DNA of 64,000 nt from Vibrio splendidus 12E03. GTDB lineage: Bacteria; Pseudomonadota; Gammaproteobacteria; Enterobacterales; Vibrionaceae. The translations under genes and the position numbers were made by a program. Below, piece after piece: positions 1 through 9,793 of this stretch; the first letter of the stretch is position 1, and each line of letters opens with the position of its first letter. The stretch lies in assembly GCF_000272105.2 (NCBI RefSeq), contig NZ_AJZD02000021.1:52230-116229 (forward strand), written 5' to 3'. A model generated the notes under the pieces. It saw nothing but the letters and a program-made list of their open reading frames with translations. It did no database searches and had not been told where the DNA came from.

Positions 1-330
1 CGTCTTAGGCGCATCTTGGATAACTTGCTGTTCAACCACAGCGGGCGTGCTTGGGTTGTAAGCACCAAACATGTTGCTCTGCTGCAAAGAAGAGATATCA
101 AGGGTCGATTGAGGTGCTGAAGATGATGAAGCGGTTGCTGCCCAAGGCGCGACAGTTTGCTCAGCAGGTTCGATAAACCATGCAAGCTGTCCTAAAATCC
201 ATGCGGAAGCTGCAATCAATACACAACAGGTCGCTAAGCTTAGTTTCTGCTGAAGTACAAATCCATTCTCTAATAAGCGGCTCAACATAGGAGAATTCCC
301 TACGCGATTTTTGAGCTCTAAAAAGTTCAC
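1..330 (-). CDS. epsC: Type II secretion inner-membrane protein EpsC/GspC (5' part)
   Basis: This is the first 110 codons of a minus-strand gene that runs off the left edge. The product starts with a short cytoplasmic segment, has one hydrophobic helix at about residues 31-52 (core CCVLIAASAWILG), and continues into a Ser/Pro/Gln-rich periplasmic stretch. This is the bitopic layout of GspC, which links the inner-membrane platform of the type II secretion system to the secretin. A GTG at 330 is preferred because AAGGG lies just upstream and the extra residues resemble the EpsC N-terminus; an in-frame ATG at 288 is the alternative. The position divergent from hslR is that of the eps operon in Vibrio. 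The name rests mainly on topology and context. Confidence 0.8.
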   Translation of the reverse strand, partial: MNFLELKNRVGNSPMLSRLLENGFVLQQKLSLATCCVLIAASAWILGQLAWFIEPAEQTVAPWAATASSSSAPQSTLDISSLQQSNMFGAYNPSTPAVVEQQVIQDAPKT

Positions 331-619
331 TTTCCTAGTCCCTTTTCATGACGACAAACGCTGCAAATCATTAAACTTTCAGCTTTTTTATTCATTCGTT
401 CGATACCAAGCTTATTTAAGCAATAAGATCCTGAACTATATCATAGCAAATCGATAAATCGGCATAACATGGCTATTTTGTATTATGACTTGAAAAAAAT
501 GCTAACCGCCTCCACTTTAAGCTTCTACTTAATGTGATAAGCATCATCAAAAACATGTTGCGCACTGTTCATTACAGTTAAACCGCATTCATTTCTCACT
601 TAATAAGGCACAGCCCTAT

Positions 620-1006
620 ATGAAAACTGCTAATGAAGCTGTCAGACTCGATAAATGGTTGTGGGCAGCTCGTTTTTACAAAACCCGGTCTATTGCTCGC
701 AACATGGTCGATGGTGGCAAAGTCCACTATAATGGTCAGCGCAGCAAGCCAAGTAAAATTGTCGAACTTGGGGCTGTGATTACACTGCGCCAAGGTAATG
801 AAGAAAAGACGGTAACGATCGAGAAAATCTCAGCCCATCGTGGTGGAGCTCCGATCGCTCAAACCCTCTATGAAGAAACCACCGAAAGCTTGGCAAAAAG
901 AGAAGAGTTTGCACAACAGCGCAAGCTAAATGCTCATAGCCCAGCCCCAGAACGTCGCCCAGATAAAAAGCAACGTCGTGACATCATCAAGTTCAAGACT
1001 CAATAA
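620..1006 (+). CDS. hslR: Ribosome-associated heat shock protein Hsp15
   Basis: The 128-aa product carries an N-terminal S4 RNA-binding domain (about residues 8-65, beginning VRLDKWLWAARFYKTRS) and a basic, Lys/Arg-rich C-terminal tail, as in Hsp15. This family binds free 50S subunits that carry a nascent peptidyl-tRNA and helps recycle stalled ribosomes after heat stress. Length fits the family (about 130 aa). hslO follows after 18 bp, so the two form an hslR-hslO heat-shock pair. No strong Shine-Dalgarno is visible before this ATG. No regulatory site was recognised in the 289 bp separating it from the divergent epsC. Confidence 0.93.
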   Translation: MKTANEAVRLDKWLWAARFYKTRSIARNMVDGGKVHYNGQRSKPSKIVELGAVITLRQGNEEKTVTIEKISAHRGGAPIAQTLYEETTESLAKREEFAQQRKLNAHSPAPERRPDKKQRRDIIKFKTQ

Positions 1007-1024
1007 GCTAGAAGGAATAGCCAA

Positions 1025-1918
1025 ATGGCAGACCCAATGTCTACAAGTAATGTTTTAAATCGCTACCTATTTGAAGACCTATCAGTACGTGGTGAATTGG
1101 TACAGATGGACGAAGCGTACCAACAGATTATTTCTAGCAAGGAATACCCAGCTCCAGTACAAAAGCTGTTGGGTGAGCTACTGGTTTCAACGACGCTACT
1201 AACGGCGACCCTAAAGTTTGAAGGTTCTATCACGATGCAGCTGCAAGGTGACGGCCCAGTATCTCTAGCAGTTATCAATGGCGATCACGATCAGAAGATC
1301 CGTGGTGTTGCTCGCTTTGAAGGCGATATCGCAGACGACGCTGGTCTACACGACCTAATGGGTAAAGGTCACCTAGTGATCACCATCGATCCTAAGAAAG
1401 GTGAGCGTTACCAAGGTATCGTTGGTCTTGAAGGTGACACGCTGGCACAAGTGCTTGAAGGCTACTTCGCTAACTCTGAACAGCTTAAGACTCGTCTATG
1501 GCTGCGCACTGGCGAGCATGAAGGCAAAGCACACGCTGCAGGTATGTTGCTACAAGTAATGCCTGACGGTACTGGTACTCCAGATGACTTCGAGCACCTA
1601 GAGCAACTAACAGACACAGTTAAAAACGAAGAGCTATTCACTCTAGAAGCGAACGAACTGCTTTACCGTTTGTACAACCAAGAGAAAGTACAGCTATTCA
1701 CACCACAACCGGTTGAATTCTTCTGCGGCTGTTCACGTGATCGAAGTGCAGCAGCAATCATTACCGTTGCTCAAGAAGAGATCTACGACATCCTAAGCAC
1801 CGAAGGAAGCGTTGGTCTACACTGCGATTACTGTGGCACAAACTACTCGTTCGACAAGAATGATGTTGATGCACTGTACGCAGAAGCAGCAGATAAAGGC
1901 AGCAATACGGTTCATTAA
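1025..1918 (+). CDS. hslO: Redox-regulated chaperone Hsp33
   Basis: Hsp33 is a cytoplasmic holdase that is inactive when reduced and zinc-bound, and is activated by oxidative unfolding. The 297-aa product has the family fold beginning [18 protein letters not shown] and the C-terminal redox switch: Cys234 and Cys236 (CGC) and Cys267 and Cys270 (CDYC), matching CxC-X27-32-CxxC. All four zinc ligands are present, so it should be functional. GAAGGAA stands 8 bp before the ATG at 1025; a second ATG five codons in (1040) cannot be excluded. It is translated right after hslR and ends in the hairpin at 1952-1981. Confidence 0.96.
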   Translation: MADPMSTSNVLNRYLFEDLSVRGELVQMDEAYQQIISSKEYPAPVQKLLGELLVSTTLLTATLKFEGSITMQLQGDGPVSLAVINGDHDQKIRGVARFEGDIADDAGLHDLMGKGHLVITIDPKKGERYQGIVGLEGDTLAQVLEGYFANSEQLKTRLWLRTGEHEGKAHAAGMLLQVMPDGTGTPDDFEHLEQLTDTVKNEELFTLEANELLYRLYNQEKVQLFTPQPVEFFCGCSRDRSAAAIITVAQEEIYDILSTEGSVGLHCDYCGTNYSFDKNDVDALYAEAADKGSNTVH

Positions 1919-1951
1919 TTTACGGCGTACCAAAAACACGTAATTTACCCC

Positions 1952-1981
1952 AAAAAGGTCAGCACTCAGCTGGCCTTTTTT
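1952..1981 (+). terminator. Intrinsic terminator after hslO
   Basis: AAAAAGGTCAGC and GCTGGCCTTTTTT form a stem with a short loop, followed by a T-run, 34 bp after the hslO stop codon. Confidence 0.85.
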
Positions 1982-2255
1982 GTGATCAAAATGGCGCAAA
2001 CTCCGTAACATCTCGTAATAAAATCACCGCTTAATTTTAATCAATTAATAACGTTCCCGCCCCTAGCGCAAAGGTTTGCGTACAGGATAGACTAGTTGGG
2101 CCAATATGTGACGAGACGCTTAAAACCCCATGGTTAATATGGATATTTTTTGAGCTATATCCCTGTTTCCCCCGAGTCTCGTTGCTAGCATGGTGAGCAG
2201 ATAACAATAAAAAATTAATACAAAATCCCTACAAAATATCCTACAAGGAGCACCT
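1982..2255 (+). promoter_or_regulatory. pckA upstream region
   Basis: This 274-bp non-coding stretch must hold the pckA promoter. It ends in a strong ribosome binding site (AAGGAG, 7 bp before the ATG). A TGTGA half-site near 2107 resembles half of a CRP site, but the other half is poor, so no operator is assigned. Nothing else was recognised. Confidence 0.4.
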
Positions 2256-3881
2256 ATGACCGTTATGGAACATACAAAGGCTGCACAAATTGATCTAACT
2301 AAGCACGGACTGACTGGCGTTACTGAAGTTCTTCGTAATCCTAGCTACGAGCAGTTATTCGTTGAAGAAACACTGCCAGGTTTGGAAGGCTACGAAAAAG
2401 GCGTAGTAACGGAACTAGGCTCTGTTGCGGTAGACACTGGTATCTTTACTGGCCGCTCACCAAAAGATAAGTACATTGTTAAAGATGACACCACGCGCGA
2501 TACCATGTGGTGGTCAGATCAAGGCAAAAATGACAACAAACCGATTACAACTGAAGTATGGAATGAGCTGAAAGAGCTTGTGACAACTCAGCTATCTGGC
2601 AAGCGCCTGTTTGTCATCGACGGTTATTGTGGTGCTAACCCTGATACGCGCTTAAGTGTACGTATTATCACTGAAGTAGCGTGGCAAGCGCACTTCGTTA
2701 AGAACATGTTCATTCGTCCAACTGACGAAGAGCTAGCAACGTTCGAACCTGATTTCGTGGTAATGAACGGTGCTAAAACAACCAACCCTAACTGGGAGAA
2801 GCAGGGGCTAAACTCTGAAAACTTCGTTGCTTTCAACCTAACAGAGCGCGTTCAAATCATCGGTGGTACTTGGTACGGCGGTGAGATGAAGAAAGGCATG
2901 TTCGCAATGATGAACTACCTGCTTCCTCTGCAAGGCATTGCTTCAATGCACTGTAGTGCAAACGTCGGCGAGAAAGGCGATGTAGCCATCTTCTTCGGTC
3001 TATCTGGTACAGGTAAAACTACGCTTTCAACCGATCCTAAGCGTGAGCTAATCGGTGATGATGAGCACGGTTGGGATGACGATGGTATCTTCAACTTCGA
3101 AGGTGGTTGTTACGCGAAGACGATTCGTCTATCTAAAGAAGCAGAACCTGAAATCTACAATGCAATCCGTCGTGATGCACTACTAGAAAACGTAACGGTT
3201 CGTGGTGATGGTTCTATCGATTTTGATGACGGTTCAAAAACTGAGAACACTCGTGTTTCTTACCCGATTCACCACATCGATAACATCGTTAAACCAGTAT
3301 CAAAAGCCGGTCACGCTCAAAAGGTTATCTTCCTGACTGCTGATGCATTCGGTGTACTACCACCCGTTTCTAAACTGACTCCAGAGCAAACGAAGTACCA
3401 CTTCCTATCTGGCTTCACTGCGAAACTAGCGGGCACTGAGCGTGGTATTACTGAACCAACACCAACGTTCTCTGCGGCATTTGGTGCGGCGTTCCTTACT
3501 CTTCACCCAACTCAGTACGCTGAAGTGCTTGTGAAGCGTATGGAAGCAGCTGGCGCTGAAGCCTACCTAGTGAACACCGGTTGGAACGGTACTGGTAAAC
3601 GTATCTCTATCCAAGATACTCGCGGCATCATCGACGCTATCCTAGATGGCTCAATCGACAACGCTGAAACTAAGGTTATCCCTATGTTTAACCTAGAAGT
3701 ACCTCTAGCGCTACACGATGTTGACCCAGCGATCCTTGACCCACGCGATACGTACACTGACCCTCTACAATGGGAAAGCAAAGCGAAAGATCTAGCAGAG
3801 CGCTTCATCAACAACTTTGATAAGTACACTGACAATGCTGAAGGTAAATCACTGGTTGCGGCTGGCCCTCAACTGGACTAA
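2256..3881 (+). CDS. pckA: Phosphoenolpyruvate carboxykinase (ATP)
   Basis: This enzyme converts oxaloacetate plus ATP to PEP, CO2 and ADP, the entry step of gluconeogenesis, in the cytosol. The 541-aa product is full length. It shows the kinase-1a P-loop GLSGTGKTT at residues 248-256, the metal-binding DDEHGW segment that follows, and [10 protein letters not shown] near residue 64, which is typical of ATP-type PEPCKs. The ATG at 2256 is supported by AAGGAG at good spacing; Met4 is a less likely start. It is monocistronic between the terminators at 1952 and 3945. Confidence 0.98.
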   Translation: MTVMEHTKAAQIDLTKHGLTGVTEVLRNPSYEQLFVEETLPGLEGYEKGVVTELGSVAVDTGIFTGRSPKDKYIVKDDTTRDTMWWSDQGKNDNKPITTEVWNELKELVTTQLSGKRLFVIDGYCGANPDTRLSVRIITEVAWQAHFVKNMFIRPTDEELATFEPDFVVMNGAKTTNPNWEKQGLNSENFVAFNLTERVQIIGGTWYGGEMKKGMFAMMNYLLPLQGIASMHCSANVGEKGDVAIFFGLSGTGKTTLSTDPKRELIGDDEHGWDDDGIFNFEGGCYAKTIRLSKEAEPEIYNAIRRDALLENVTVRGDGSIDFDDGSKTENTRVSYPIHHIDNIVKPVSKAGHAQKVIFLTADAFGVLPPVSKLTPEQTKYHFLSGFTAKLAGTERGITEPTPTFSAAFGAAFLTLHPTQYAEVLVKRMEAAGAEAYLVNTGWNGTGKRISIQDTRGIIDAILDGSIDNAETKVIPMFNLEVPLALHDVDPAILDPRDTYTDPLQWESKAKDLAERFINNFDKYTDNAEGKSLVAAGPQLD

Positions 3882-3944
3882 CCCAATCATCTGCTCGGGC
3901 TTAGCCAAAAGCGAACGCCCAATTTAAAACGATATTTTTGTAGC

Positions 3945-3970
3945 AAGCCCCTCTTTTGAGGGGCTTTTTT
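3945..3970 (+). terminator. Intrinsic terminator after pckA
   Basis: AAGCCCCTC-TTTT-GAGGGGCTT is a perfect 9-bp stem with a 4-nt loop followed by a T-run. Confidence 0.92.
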
Positions 3971-4035
3971 GTTGATGCTTGACCCTTTTTGTTCCACTCT
4001 GTTTTGAGACTATTGAAATTTAAGGCTTTCAGGGA

Positions 4036-6006
4036 ATGAAAAAGGTATTCATGGTGTTCGGCATTGTGTTGGCTATCGCCGTTGCAACTATCGCAGCGCT
4101 GCTATTAAGCCTGCAGACCCAATACCGTGCGGATGTTGCTAACTTTTTTATCAAACATACGATTGAACAACCTGTACTCATTGAAGATGTTGAGTATCAG
4201 GCGCCTTATCACATCACCTTAATGGGCATTACCCAAAGCCAACCAGAAAAGCAGACATCTCTGTATATCGACAAGATCGATCTTTGGTTCAGCCCCAGCT
4301 CGATGACAGAGGCCAAACTGGTCTTGGAATCTGTTTTGATCAGTGGCCTGCAATTAGAAGCAGACGATCTAAGAACACTGACATCTTTATTTACCCAGCC
4401 AAACATCAAGCTCCACCAGCTGGCCATCAACAATCTCGACTTTTCGACGCCAGAGTTTAATGCGCGAGGCATCGACCTGCAGATCTCCGCCCCAAAATGG
4501 AACAACGACAACTCACTTCTCCCTTATGGAAAAACCCAACTCTCTGCCTCACAACTGTATTGGCAAGGTGAAGCATTCGATAATCTGTTGATTGACCTAG
4601 ACTTAAAACCTAGCAATAGCACGCTTTATGGTGCTTCATTTGACTGGCGTGGCGCCAAGATTTCCGGTCAAGCAGAGCAGTATCAACAAGATTGGTCGTT
4701 GGTGAACGTGACCGTCGATGGCTTACGACTCAATCAGAAACAGACCCAAAGCCTACTAAACAAAGAATGGGATGTGGCAGGTATTCAGATCAATCACATT
4801 AATAGCTTAGATATTCTACGTAGTGACGTAGAGTGGCAAGATGGCCACCTCGCAGCCTTTGATGCCTCACTAGAAAATATCCAACTGCCTTTTGAAATCT
4901 GGAAACAACAGAAAGCCATTTTTTCTCTGCAGGCAGAAGGAGTGACCATTGATGATGACATGTTCATCGAGCCAAGCCTCAAGCTCAACCTAGAAACAAA
5001 CCAGATTCTGATTGAAGATTTCTATACTCAATTCCTGCAAGGCACTGTTCAGCTCAATGGCGAAGTCACCCCTAGCAGCATTCAATTAGCGCAACTCGAC
5101 CTGCAAGGCATCAAGTGGATTACCGAAAACCAAGATAGCCCTCTAGTCGTAGCTCGACTAATACCTTGGCTTACACAACTCCAGAACGTCGAGATTAGCC
5201 GACTTAATATAGAACGCAGTCAACTCATCCAACTCGCACAACAACCTTACTGGCAGGTCTCTGGATTACATGTCGAGGGGCATCAAGTTCAACTGCTGCA
5301 AGATAGAAAACTGGGCTTGTGGCAAGGGAAGCTGATGGCGAGCGCCAATGATGCCAGCTACCAAAATATTCTCAGCGCACAGCCTGTGGTTGAGATGAAT
5401 AGCGAACAAGGAAAATGGACGCTGACACGTCTGTTTGCACCACTCAGGAATGGCTACATTGAAGCCAATGCAACGCTCGATTTTAACCAAATCAGCAAGC
5501 CGTGGAGCTTAGACATTTCTGCCGATGGGTTACCCATTGCGCCGATGCTGCAGCAACTTGAATTACCGCTCGATGCAACCGGGTATGGCGAGTTTGAACT
5601 TCAAGCCGCAGGTTTATATGGCGACTCTCTGATGCTCGGTTACTCAACCACAGGGCAACTCACTGGCAGCGTTCGCCAAGGTGTGATGACCTTTAATGAC
5701 AAGCTTTCTGAAACATCGACTGATAACGTGTTTGAAATTCCAGAGCTTAATGCGCATTTTGACCGTGGGCGCTTCACTCTCGAACCGATGCACATTATTG
5801 GTGCATCAGCAGCAGAGCAAGGCGAACAAAGGGTTCAAACGCTCAATGGCGAGGCTTCTGGAGAACTCGACTTGCTTAAAGCCGAGCAACACACCCTCTC
5901 GATTACCCTATCGGACCCATGCCATCAAATCTCAGGAAAGCTCACCCAAGCTGAGTATTCGGAGATTAACGACTGCCAACAAAAAAGCGCCACTCCACAG
6001 GAGTAG
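4036..6006 (+). CDS. AsmA family protein
   Basis: The 656-aa product has an N-terminal membrane anchor (residues 5-27, VFMVFGIVLAIAVATIAALLL) and then a long beta-rich periplasmic part with repeated 'leaves amphipathic strands' patterns, ending in an AsmA_2-like region (EFELQAAGLYGDSLMLGYSTTG). AsmA-like proteins belong to the bridge-like group implicated in phospholipid movement to, and assembly of, the outer membrane. Length is close to E. coli AsmA (617 aa). It sits alone between the pckA terminator and the convergent yiiD. The precise role of this paralogue is not shown by the sequence. Confidence 0.8.
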   Translation: MKKVFMVFGIVLAIAVATIAALLLSLQTQYRADVANFFIKHTIEQPVLIEDVEYQAPYHITLMGITQSQPEKQTSLYIDKIDLWFSPSSMTEAKLVLESVLISGLQLEADDLRTLTSLFTQPNIKLHQLAINNLDFSTPEFNARGIDLQISAPKWNNDNSLLPYGKTQLSASQLYWQGEAFDNLLIDLDLKPSNSTLYGASFDWRGAKISGQAEQYQQDWSLVNVTVDGLRLNQKQTQSLLNKEWDVAGIQINHINSLDILRSDVEWQDGHLAAFDASLENIQLPFEIWKQQKAIFSLQAEGVTIDDDMFIEPSLKLNLETNQILIEDFYTQFLQGTVQLNGEVTPSSIQLAQLDLQGIKWITENQDSPLVVARLIPWLTQLQNVEISRLNIERSQLIQLAQQPYWQVSGLHVEGHQVQLLQDRKLGLWQGKLMASANDASYQNILSAQPVVEMNSEQGKWTLTRLFAPLRNGYIEANATLDFNQISKPWSLDISADGLPIAPMLQQLELPLDATGYGEFELQAAGLYGDSLMLGYSTTGQLTGSVRQGVMTFNDKLSETSTDNVFEIPELNAHFDRGRFTLEPMHIIGASAAEQGEQRVQTLNGEASGELDLLKAEQHTLSITLSDPCHQISGKLTQAEYSEINDCQQKSATPQE

Positions 6007-6022
6007 CGCCTTGTATCTTTAA

Positions 6023-6052
6023 TCTGTATCTGTATCTGTATCTGTATCTGTT
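6023..6052. repeat. Hexanucleotide tandem repeat (TCTGTA)n
   Basis: Four perfect copies of TCTGTA plus a fifth with one change (TCTGTT) lie just after the AsmA-like stop codon and just before the end of the convergent yiiD-like gene. The repeat is non-coding and could vary in copy number by slippage. Confidence 0.9.
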
Positions 6053-6064
6053 AGCCAGTGTCAG

Positions 6065-7000
6065 CTATACGTTTACGTTGGAGTCTGTTGATAATCGCTT
6101 TTTGTAGTCAGGGATCAGCATATAGGTTCCCGTAAACTCAACCGCTTCCACATCGCCGCTATGAATGGTCACGTGAATGATGATACGTGCCTTTCTTCCT
6201 GACGCAAGGCGATCCAAGTCGCCACTGATCCCATCCAATGAAGTAGAGGCAACAGGGTTTTGCTCAACCGGGTGACGATAACGAATATTACTGTCTGCCA
6301 GCACGATATCACCGGTCAGCCCGCGCTCTTTCATCAATAACCAAGTCATACCCCAACCGGTTAAAGTCGCTAAGGTAAAAGCGGAGCCCGCAAACATGGT
6401 GTTATGCGGGTTCAAGTTGGGATTCAGCTGAGCACTACACTCAAATTGGTAACCCGTGTATTGGTTGATCTTGATGCCCATCTTGTCACTGATCGGGATC
6501 TGATGTTCCCAGCGCTGCTGAAGCTCATTACACCACTCAGGCTTGCGTAGAACGTCTGCCATTGGGTCAAGATGCTTAACCATCTGTTGGTGACGCACAG
6601 GGCCACGTTGATCGTTAATCTCACCGCGACGTTCAAATTCATTCTTCTCATAGAATGAGATCGCATCTTCACGTGCATTACACACCAAGCGCTTAGCACC
6701 CTCTTGGCGAGCCAATGACTCAAGTGCGACTAGAATCAACGAACCCATGCCTTTACTTTGGCGAGATTTCTTCACCGCCATGTAGCGGATCTGACCTTCC
6801 AGATCTGGGGTGATATACAGACGACCAATCGCCATCGGGCGACCACGACCATCAACAATCATGCGATGGTGACTCATTGGGTCATATTCATCGCGCTCAG
6901 AACCTACCGGCATTCGCCAAGGTTCACGGAGCATCTGCCAACGAAAATGGTAATACTTGTTTAGCTGATTTTCGGTGGTCGGTGTTATGAGTTTAAACAT
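6065..7000 (-). CDS. yiiD: Bifunctional GNAT / hotdog-fold protein (YiiD/FabY family)
   Basis: The 311-aa product combines an N-terminal GNAT domain (about residues 1-145; acetyl-CoA loop around KSRQSKGMGSLIL, then FYEKNEFERRGE) with a C-terminal hotdog thioesterase-like domain (about 160-305, with NPHNTMFAGSAFTLATLTGW). This fusion is that of E. coli YiiD, reported to feed fatty-acid initiation by acting on malonyl-ACP. AAGGAA precedes the ATG. It is the last gene of a yihY-dtd-yiiD operon, 16 bp after dtd, the same order as in E. coli. Assignment by domain order and context is firm; the exact substrate is inference. Confidence 0.88.
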   Translation of the reverse strand: MFKLITPTTENQLNKYYHFRWQMLREPWRMPVGSERDEYDPMSHHRMIVDGRGRPMAIGRLYITPDLEGQIRYMAVKKSRQSKGMGSLILVALESLARQEGAKRLVCNAREDAISFYEKNEFERRGEINDQRGPVRHQQMVKHLDPMADVLRKPEWCNELQQRWEHQIPISDKMGIKINQYTGYQFECSAQLNPNLNPHNTMFAGSAFTLATLTGWGMTWLLMKERGLTGDIVLADSNIRYRHPVEQNPVASTSLDGISGDLDRLASGRKARIIIHVTIHSGDVEAVEFTGTYMLIPDYKKRLSTDSNVNV

Positions 7001-7016
7001 GCTTATTCCTTTAAGC

Positions 7017-7451
7017 CTAAACCTGCAGCCAGAATGTCACTGGGCCATCATTAACCAAAGACACTTTCATGTCGGCAGCGAATCGGCCACGTTCCGTTGG
7101 CAACACTGATTCACACTGGTCAGAGAAATAGTTGTAAAGACGCTCAGCATCTTCTGGGTGAGCACCACGAGAGAACCCTGCTCGTGTCCCTTTCTTGGTA
7201 TCGGCCGGCAGAGTGAATTGAGACACCACTAATACCTTACCTTCTACCTGCTTCACGTTGAGGTTCATTTTATCGTCTTCATCTCCAAAGACACGATAAG
7301 TGGTCACTCGTTCCATCAAACGTTTGGCTTTGGCTTCGTCATCACCTTTTTCTACGCCTAACAGAACCAATAAGCCTTGCTCAATCTCACCCACTACTTC
7401 GCCATCAACACGGACGGCAGCTTCACTTACTCTCTGGATCAGTGCTATCAC
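7017..7451 (-). CDS. dtd: D-aminoacyl-tRNA deacylase
   Basis: Dtd hydrolyses D-amino acids from mischarged tRNAs. The 144-aa protein starts (M/V)[16 protein letters not shown], has the [19 protein letters not shown] active-site segment, and ends in the [10 protein letters not shown] motif that carries the Gly-cisPro element. The start is a GTG at 7451 with AAGGAA upstream; a longer in-frame extension (to 7532) would add 27 residues unlike the family. The gene overlaps the 3' end of yihY by 29 bp, which indicates translational coupling. Confidence 0.96.
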   Translation of the reverse strand: MIALIQRVSEAAVRVDGEVVGEIEQGLLVLLGVEKGDDEAKAKRLMERVTTYRVFGDEDDKMNLNVKQVEGKVLVVSQFTLPADTKKGTRAGFSRGAHPEDAERLYNYFSDQCESVLPTERGRFAADMKVSLVNDGPVTFWLQV

Positions 7452-8364
7452 TGTTGTTTCCTTGCTCTGTGATTTTGTCTTTATCCGACGAGTGTACCAT
7501 TTCTTTCGAGTCACTCCACTGTTCCTGCTCACCCAATGCAGCGGTCACCTCAGCACCCACCAACACAATCAACCAGCACAAATAAACCCATACAAAAAGA
7601 ATTGGTATTGCCGCTAATGCGCCATAAATCAACTGGTAAGAAGGGAATTGAGTTATGTAAGCCGCGAAACCTTTCTTACTGAGTTCGAACAACAGAGCCG
7701 CCACTAGAGAACCTGCAGCCGCATGAGAAAAGTGTATCTTTTTGTTGGGAACCAACAGATACAGACCGAAAAACGCAAAGAAAGAGAGAATCAAAGGAAG
7801 TTTGCGAATCACGGTATTAAAGGCGCCAGACACCACCTCGTTTTGCAGCAAGCTCAATGATGTCACATAAGAAGTAGCAGCAATACTCGCCCCGACTAAG
7901 ATAGGTCCTAGCGTAAGCACCATCCAGTACATAGAAAAAGACAGCACCGCACGTCGCTTCTCATCGACACGCCAGATGTAGTTTAAGTTCTTATCAATAT
8001 TCGAGATCAGCATCAGCGCTGCAATGAATAAGAACACACTACCGACCGCCGTCATTTTTCCGGTATTGGCAACGAACTCTAACAACGCACCGTGTACGGC
8101 ATCCCCAGACGCGGGAACAAAGTTGGTAATAACGAAGTTTTGAATCACGATACCAACATCAGCAAAGATGGAGAATGACGACAAGATAGAGAGCAGAACC
8201 GTCAGCATCGGTACGATCGAGAGCAAAGTAATGTACGCCAAGTAACCCGCATTCACATTGACTCTATCGTGCGTCATTCGCGCCAAAAGATAGCGAGAAA
8301 ACTGAATACTGAGTGTGGCGACCTTTTTTATCTTCAACTTGTAACTCCCTTGTAACTCGTTCAT
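7423..8364 (-). CDS. yihY: YihY/BrkB family inner-membrane protein
   Basis: The 313-aa product is an integral membrane protein with about six hydrophobic segments, starting with [21 protein letters not shown] and ending with [22 protein letters not shown]. This pattern and the NVNAGYLAY start of the domain are typical of the UPF0761/YihY (BrkB) family, once misnamed RNase BN. The C-terminal 40 residues are hydrophilic and overlap the start of dtd. No biochemical function is established for the family. It is first in the yihY-dtd-yiiD operon and divergent from the lipoprotein gene at 8407. Confidence 0.9.
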   Translation of the reverse strand: MNELQGSYKLKIKKVATLSIQFSRYLLARMTHDRVNVNAGYLAYITLLSIVPMLTVLLSILSSFSIFADVGIVIQNFVITNFVPASGDAVHGALLEFVANTGKMTAVGSVFLFIAALMLISNIDKNLNYIWRVDEKRRAVLSFSMYWMVLTLGPILVGASIAATSYVTSLSLLQNEVVSGAFNTVIRKLPLILSFFAFFGLYLLVPNKKIHFSHAAAGSLVAALLFELSKKGFAAYITQFPSYQLIYGALAAIPILFVWVYLCWLIVLVGAEVTAALGEQEQWSDSKEMVHSSDKDKITEQGNNSDSTDPESK

Positions 8365-8406
8365 AGTCCTAATTAATATTCCTTTATTTAACTATAGGAA
8401 ACTAGG

Positions 8407-9048
8407 ATGCCTTATTTAATAGTTATAGTCCTCTCTATTTTTACTCTTACTGGATGCCAGTCAGCTTATTACTCCGCAATGGAGCAAGTGGGTTACCACA
8501 AGCGTGACATTATGGTCGATAGAGTGGAAGACGCTAAAGAGTCACAGCAGGATGCTCAGGAAGAGTTTACCAGCGCACTTGAAGCACTCAGCAGCCTGAC
8601 TAACTTCAGTGGCGGCGACCTTGAAGACATGTACAACCAAATCAACGATAAATACCAAGACAGCGAGAAAGCTGCGCAAAATGTCAGTGACCGCATTGCT
8701 GCGATTGAAGATGTGTCGGATGCGCTATTTGAAGAGTGGCAGGGTGAGTTAGACCTCTACACCAGTGATTCACTGCGCCGCTCGAGCGAGCAAAAGCTTC
8801 GTGAAACTAAATCGTCTTACCAAACGATGCTGTCAGCAATGAAGCGCGCCGAGAAGAAAATGGACCCCGTGCTCAATACCCTTCGCGACAACACGCTTTA
8901 CTTAAAACATAACCTCAATGCGAGCGCTGTCGGTTCACTGCAGGGCGAGTTTATGAGCTTAGAAAAAGACATCGCCTACGCGATCCAACAGATGAATGCT
9001 GCGATCGCAGAATCGGATAAATTCCTTGCTCAACTAAACCAGAAATAA
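8407..9048 (+). CDS. DUF2959-type lipoprotein
   Basis: The product begins with a short lipoprotein signal (MPYLIVIVLSIFTLTGC), with Cys17 in an LTGC lipobox, so it should be anchored in the periplasmic face of a membrane. The remaining 195 residues are charged and strongly helical with heptad-like spacing (VEDAKESQQDAQEEF; SEKAAQNVSDRIAAIEDV), so coiled coils are likely. It matches the DUF2959 pattern (VGYHKRDIMVDRVEDAK). The function is unknown. It is 42 bp from the divergent yihY and 31 bp before the ATPase gene, with which it may be cotranscribed. Confidence 0.78.
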   Translation: MPYLIVIVLSIFTLTGCQSAYYSAMEQVGYHKRDIMVDRVEDAKESQQDAQEEFTSALEALSSLTNFSGGDLEDMYNQINDKYQDSEKAAQNVSDRIAAIEDVSDALFEEWQGELDLYTSDSLRRSSEQKLRETKSSYQTMLSAMKRAEKKMDPVLNTLRDNTLYLKHNLNASAVGSLQGEFMSLEKDIAYAIQQMNAAIAESDKFLAQLNQK

Positions 9049-9079
9049 CGCCCGTAGGCACAAATAAAGATAAGCTCGT

Positions 9080-9610
9080 ATGAACCCAATCATTATTACT
9101 GGCGGCCCTGGCGCCGGAAAAACCAAATTGATCAATGCCTTGGGCGATGCGGGTTATCCTACCTTCGCTGAGTCCTCTCGCCAGTTAATCGAACAGCAGA
9201 GCCAACTTGAGAACGGTATATTACCTTGGTTAGACCTTCCGGGGTTTGCTCGCCTATGTTTAACCGTCATGAGCGAACAAAAAGACCAAGCCAGTCAGCA
9301 TCCAGTCGCCTTTCTCGATCGCGCCATTCCAGATATCTGTGGTTACTTAACTCAGGCTAATCTAGAGATAGATGCGACCTATCTAGAAGCAAGCCAAGGT
9401 TATCACTCACAAGCCTTGTTCTGTCGCCCTGAAGCTTCAATTTATGTACAAGATGATGTGAGACCTTATCCGTTTGAGGAGGCGCTAGAGATTCACCACG
9501 CGTTAGTAACAGTCTATCAAGAACTTGGTTATGAGGTTGTTGAAGTGCCGTTTATGTCGGTCGCTGAACGAGTGCAGTTCGTTGAAAGTCACCTAGGAAT
9601 CAAAAACTAG
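9080..9610 (+). CDS. Small P-loop ATPase (AAA_28-like)
   Basis: The 176-aa protein starts with a Walker A motif (ITGGPGAGKTKLI, residues 6-18) and has a Walker B-like VAFLDRAIPDICGYL near residue 75. Size and the early ESSRQLIEQQ segment match the AAA_28 NTPase/kinase-like family, annotated in Vibrio as an AAA family ATPase. The substrate is unknown; some relatives phosphorylate small molecules. No accessory domain is present. It follows the DUF2959 lipoprotein by 31 bp, without a terminator between them. Confidence 0.75.
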   Translation: MNPIIITGGPGAGKTKLINALGDAGYPTFAESSRQLIEQQSQLENGILPWLDLPGFARLCLTVMSEQKDQASQHPVAFLDRAIPDICGYLTQANLEIDATYLEASQGYHSQALFCRPEASIYVQDDVRPYPFEEALEIHHALVTVYQELGYEVVEVPFMSVAERVQFVESHLGIKN

Positions 9611-9642
9611 ATTCCAGATATCTCGCCCCTCGATTCTGGAAT
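9611..9642. repeat. Palindromic intergenic element
   Basis: ATTCCAGA (9611-9618) and TCTGGAAT (9635-9642) form an 8-bp inverted repeat with a 16-bp spacer, starting directly after the TAG of the ATPase gene. There is no T-run, so it is not a typical terminator. The following bases (ATGACGATTCGATGAG) look like dispersed extragenic palindromes of Vibrio genomes. Membership of a repeat family is inferred. Confidence 0.55.
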
Positions 9643-9707
9643 GACGATTCGATGAGTAGATATGGAACACGCTCTTCGTATCTCGAATCTAAACAAACTA
9701 AAAAACA

Positions 9708-9740
9708 AAAGCCCCGAGCAGCTAGGCTACTCGGGGCTTT
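9708..9740. terminator. Bidirectional terminator between the ATPase gene and typA
   Basis: AAAGCCCCGAG and CTCGGGGCTTT form an 11-bp stem, with A-rich sequence on the left and T-rich on the right, so it can stop the plus-strand transcript and the minus-strand typA transcript. Confidence 0.88.
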
Positions 9741-9793
9741 CTTACTTATTCTAAAACGTATTGCTTGTTAGCTAGAAGCTAGTCAGCTGGCAA

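Noticed and set aside
2100..2125. Possible CRP site before pckA
   Set aside because: Only one half (TGTGA) fits; the expected TCACA partner is absent.
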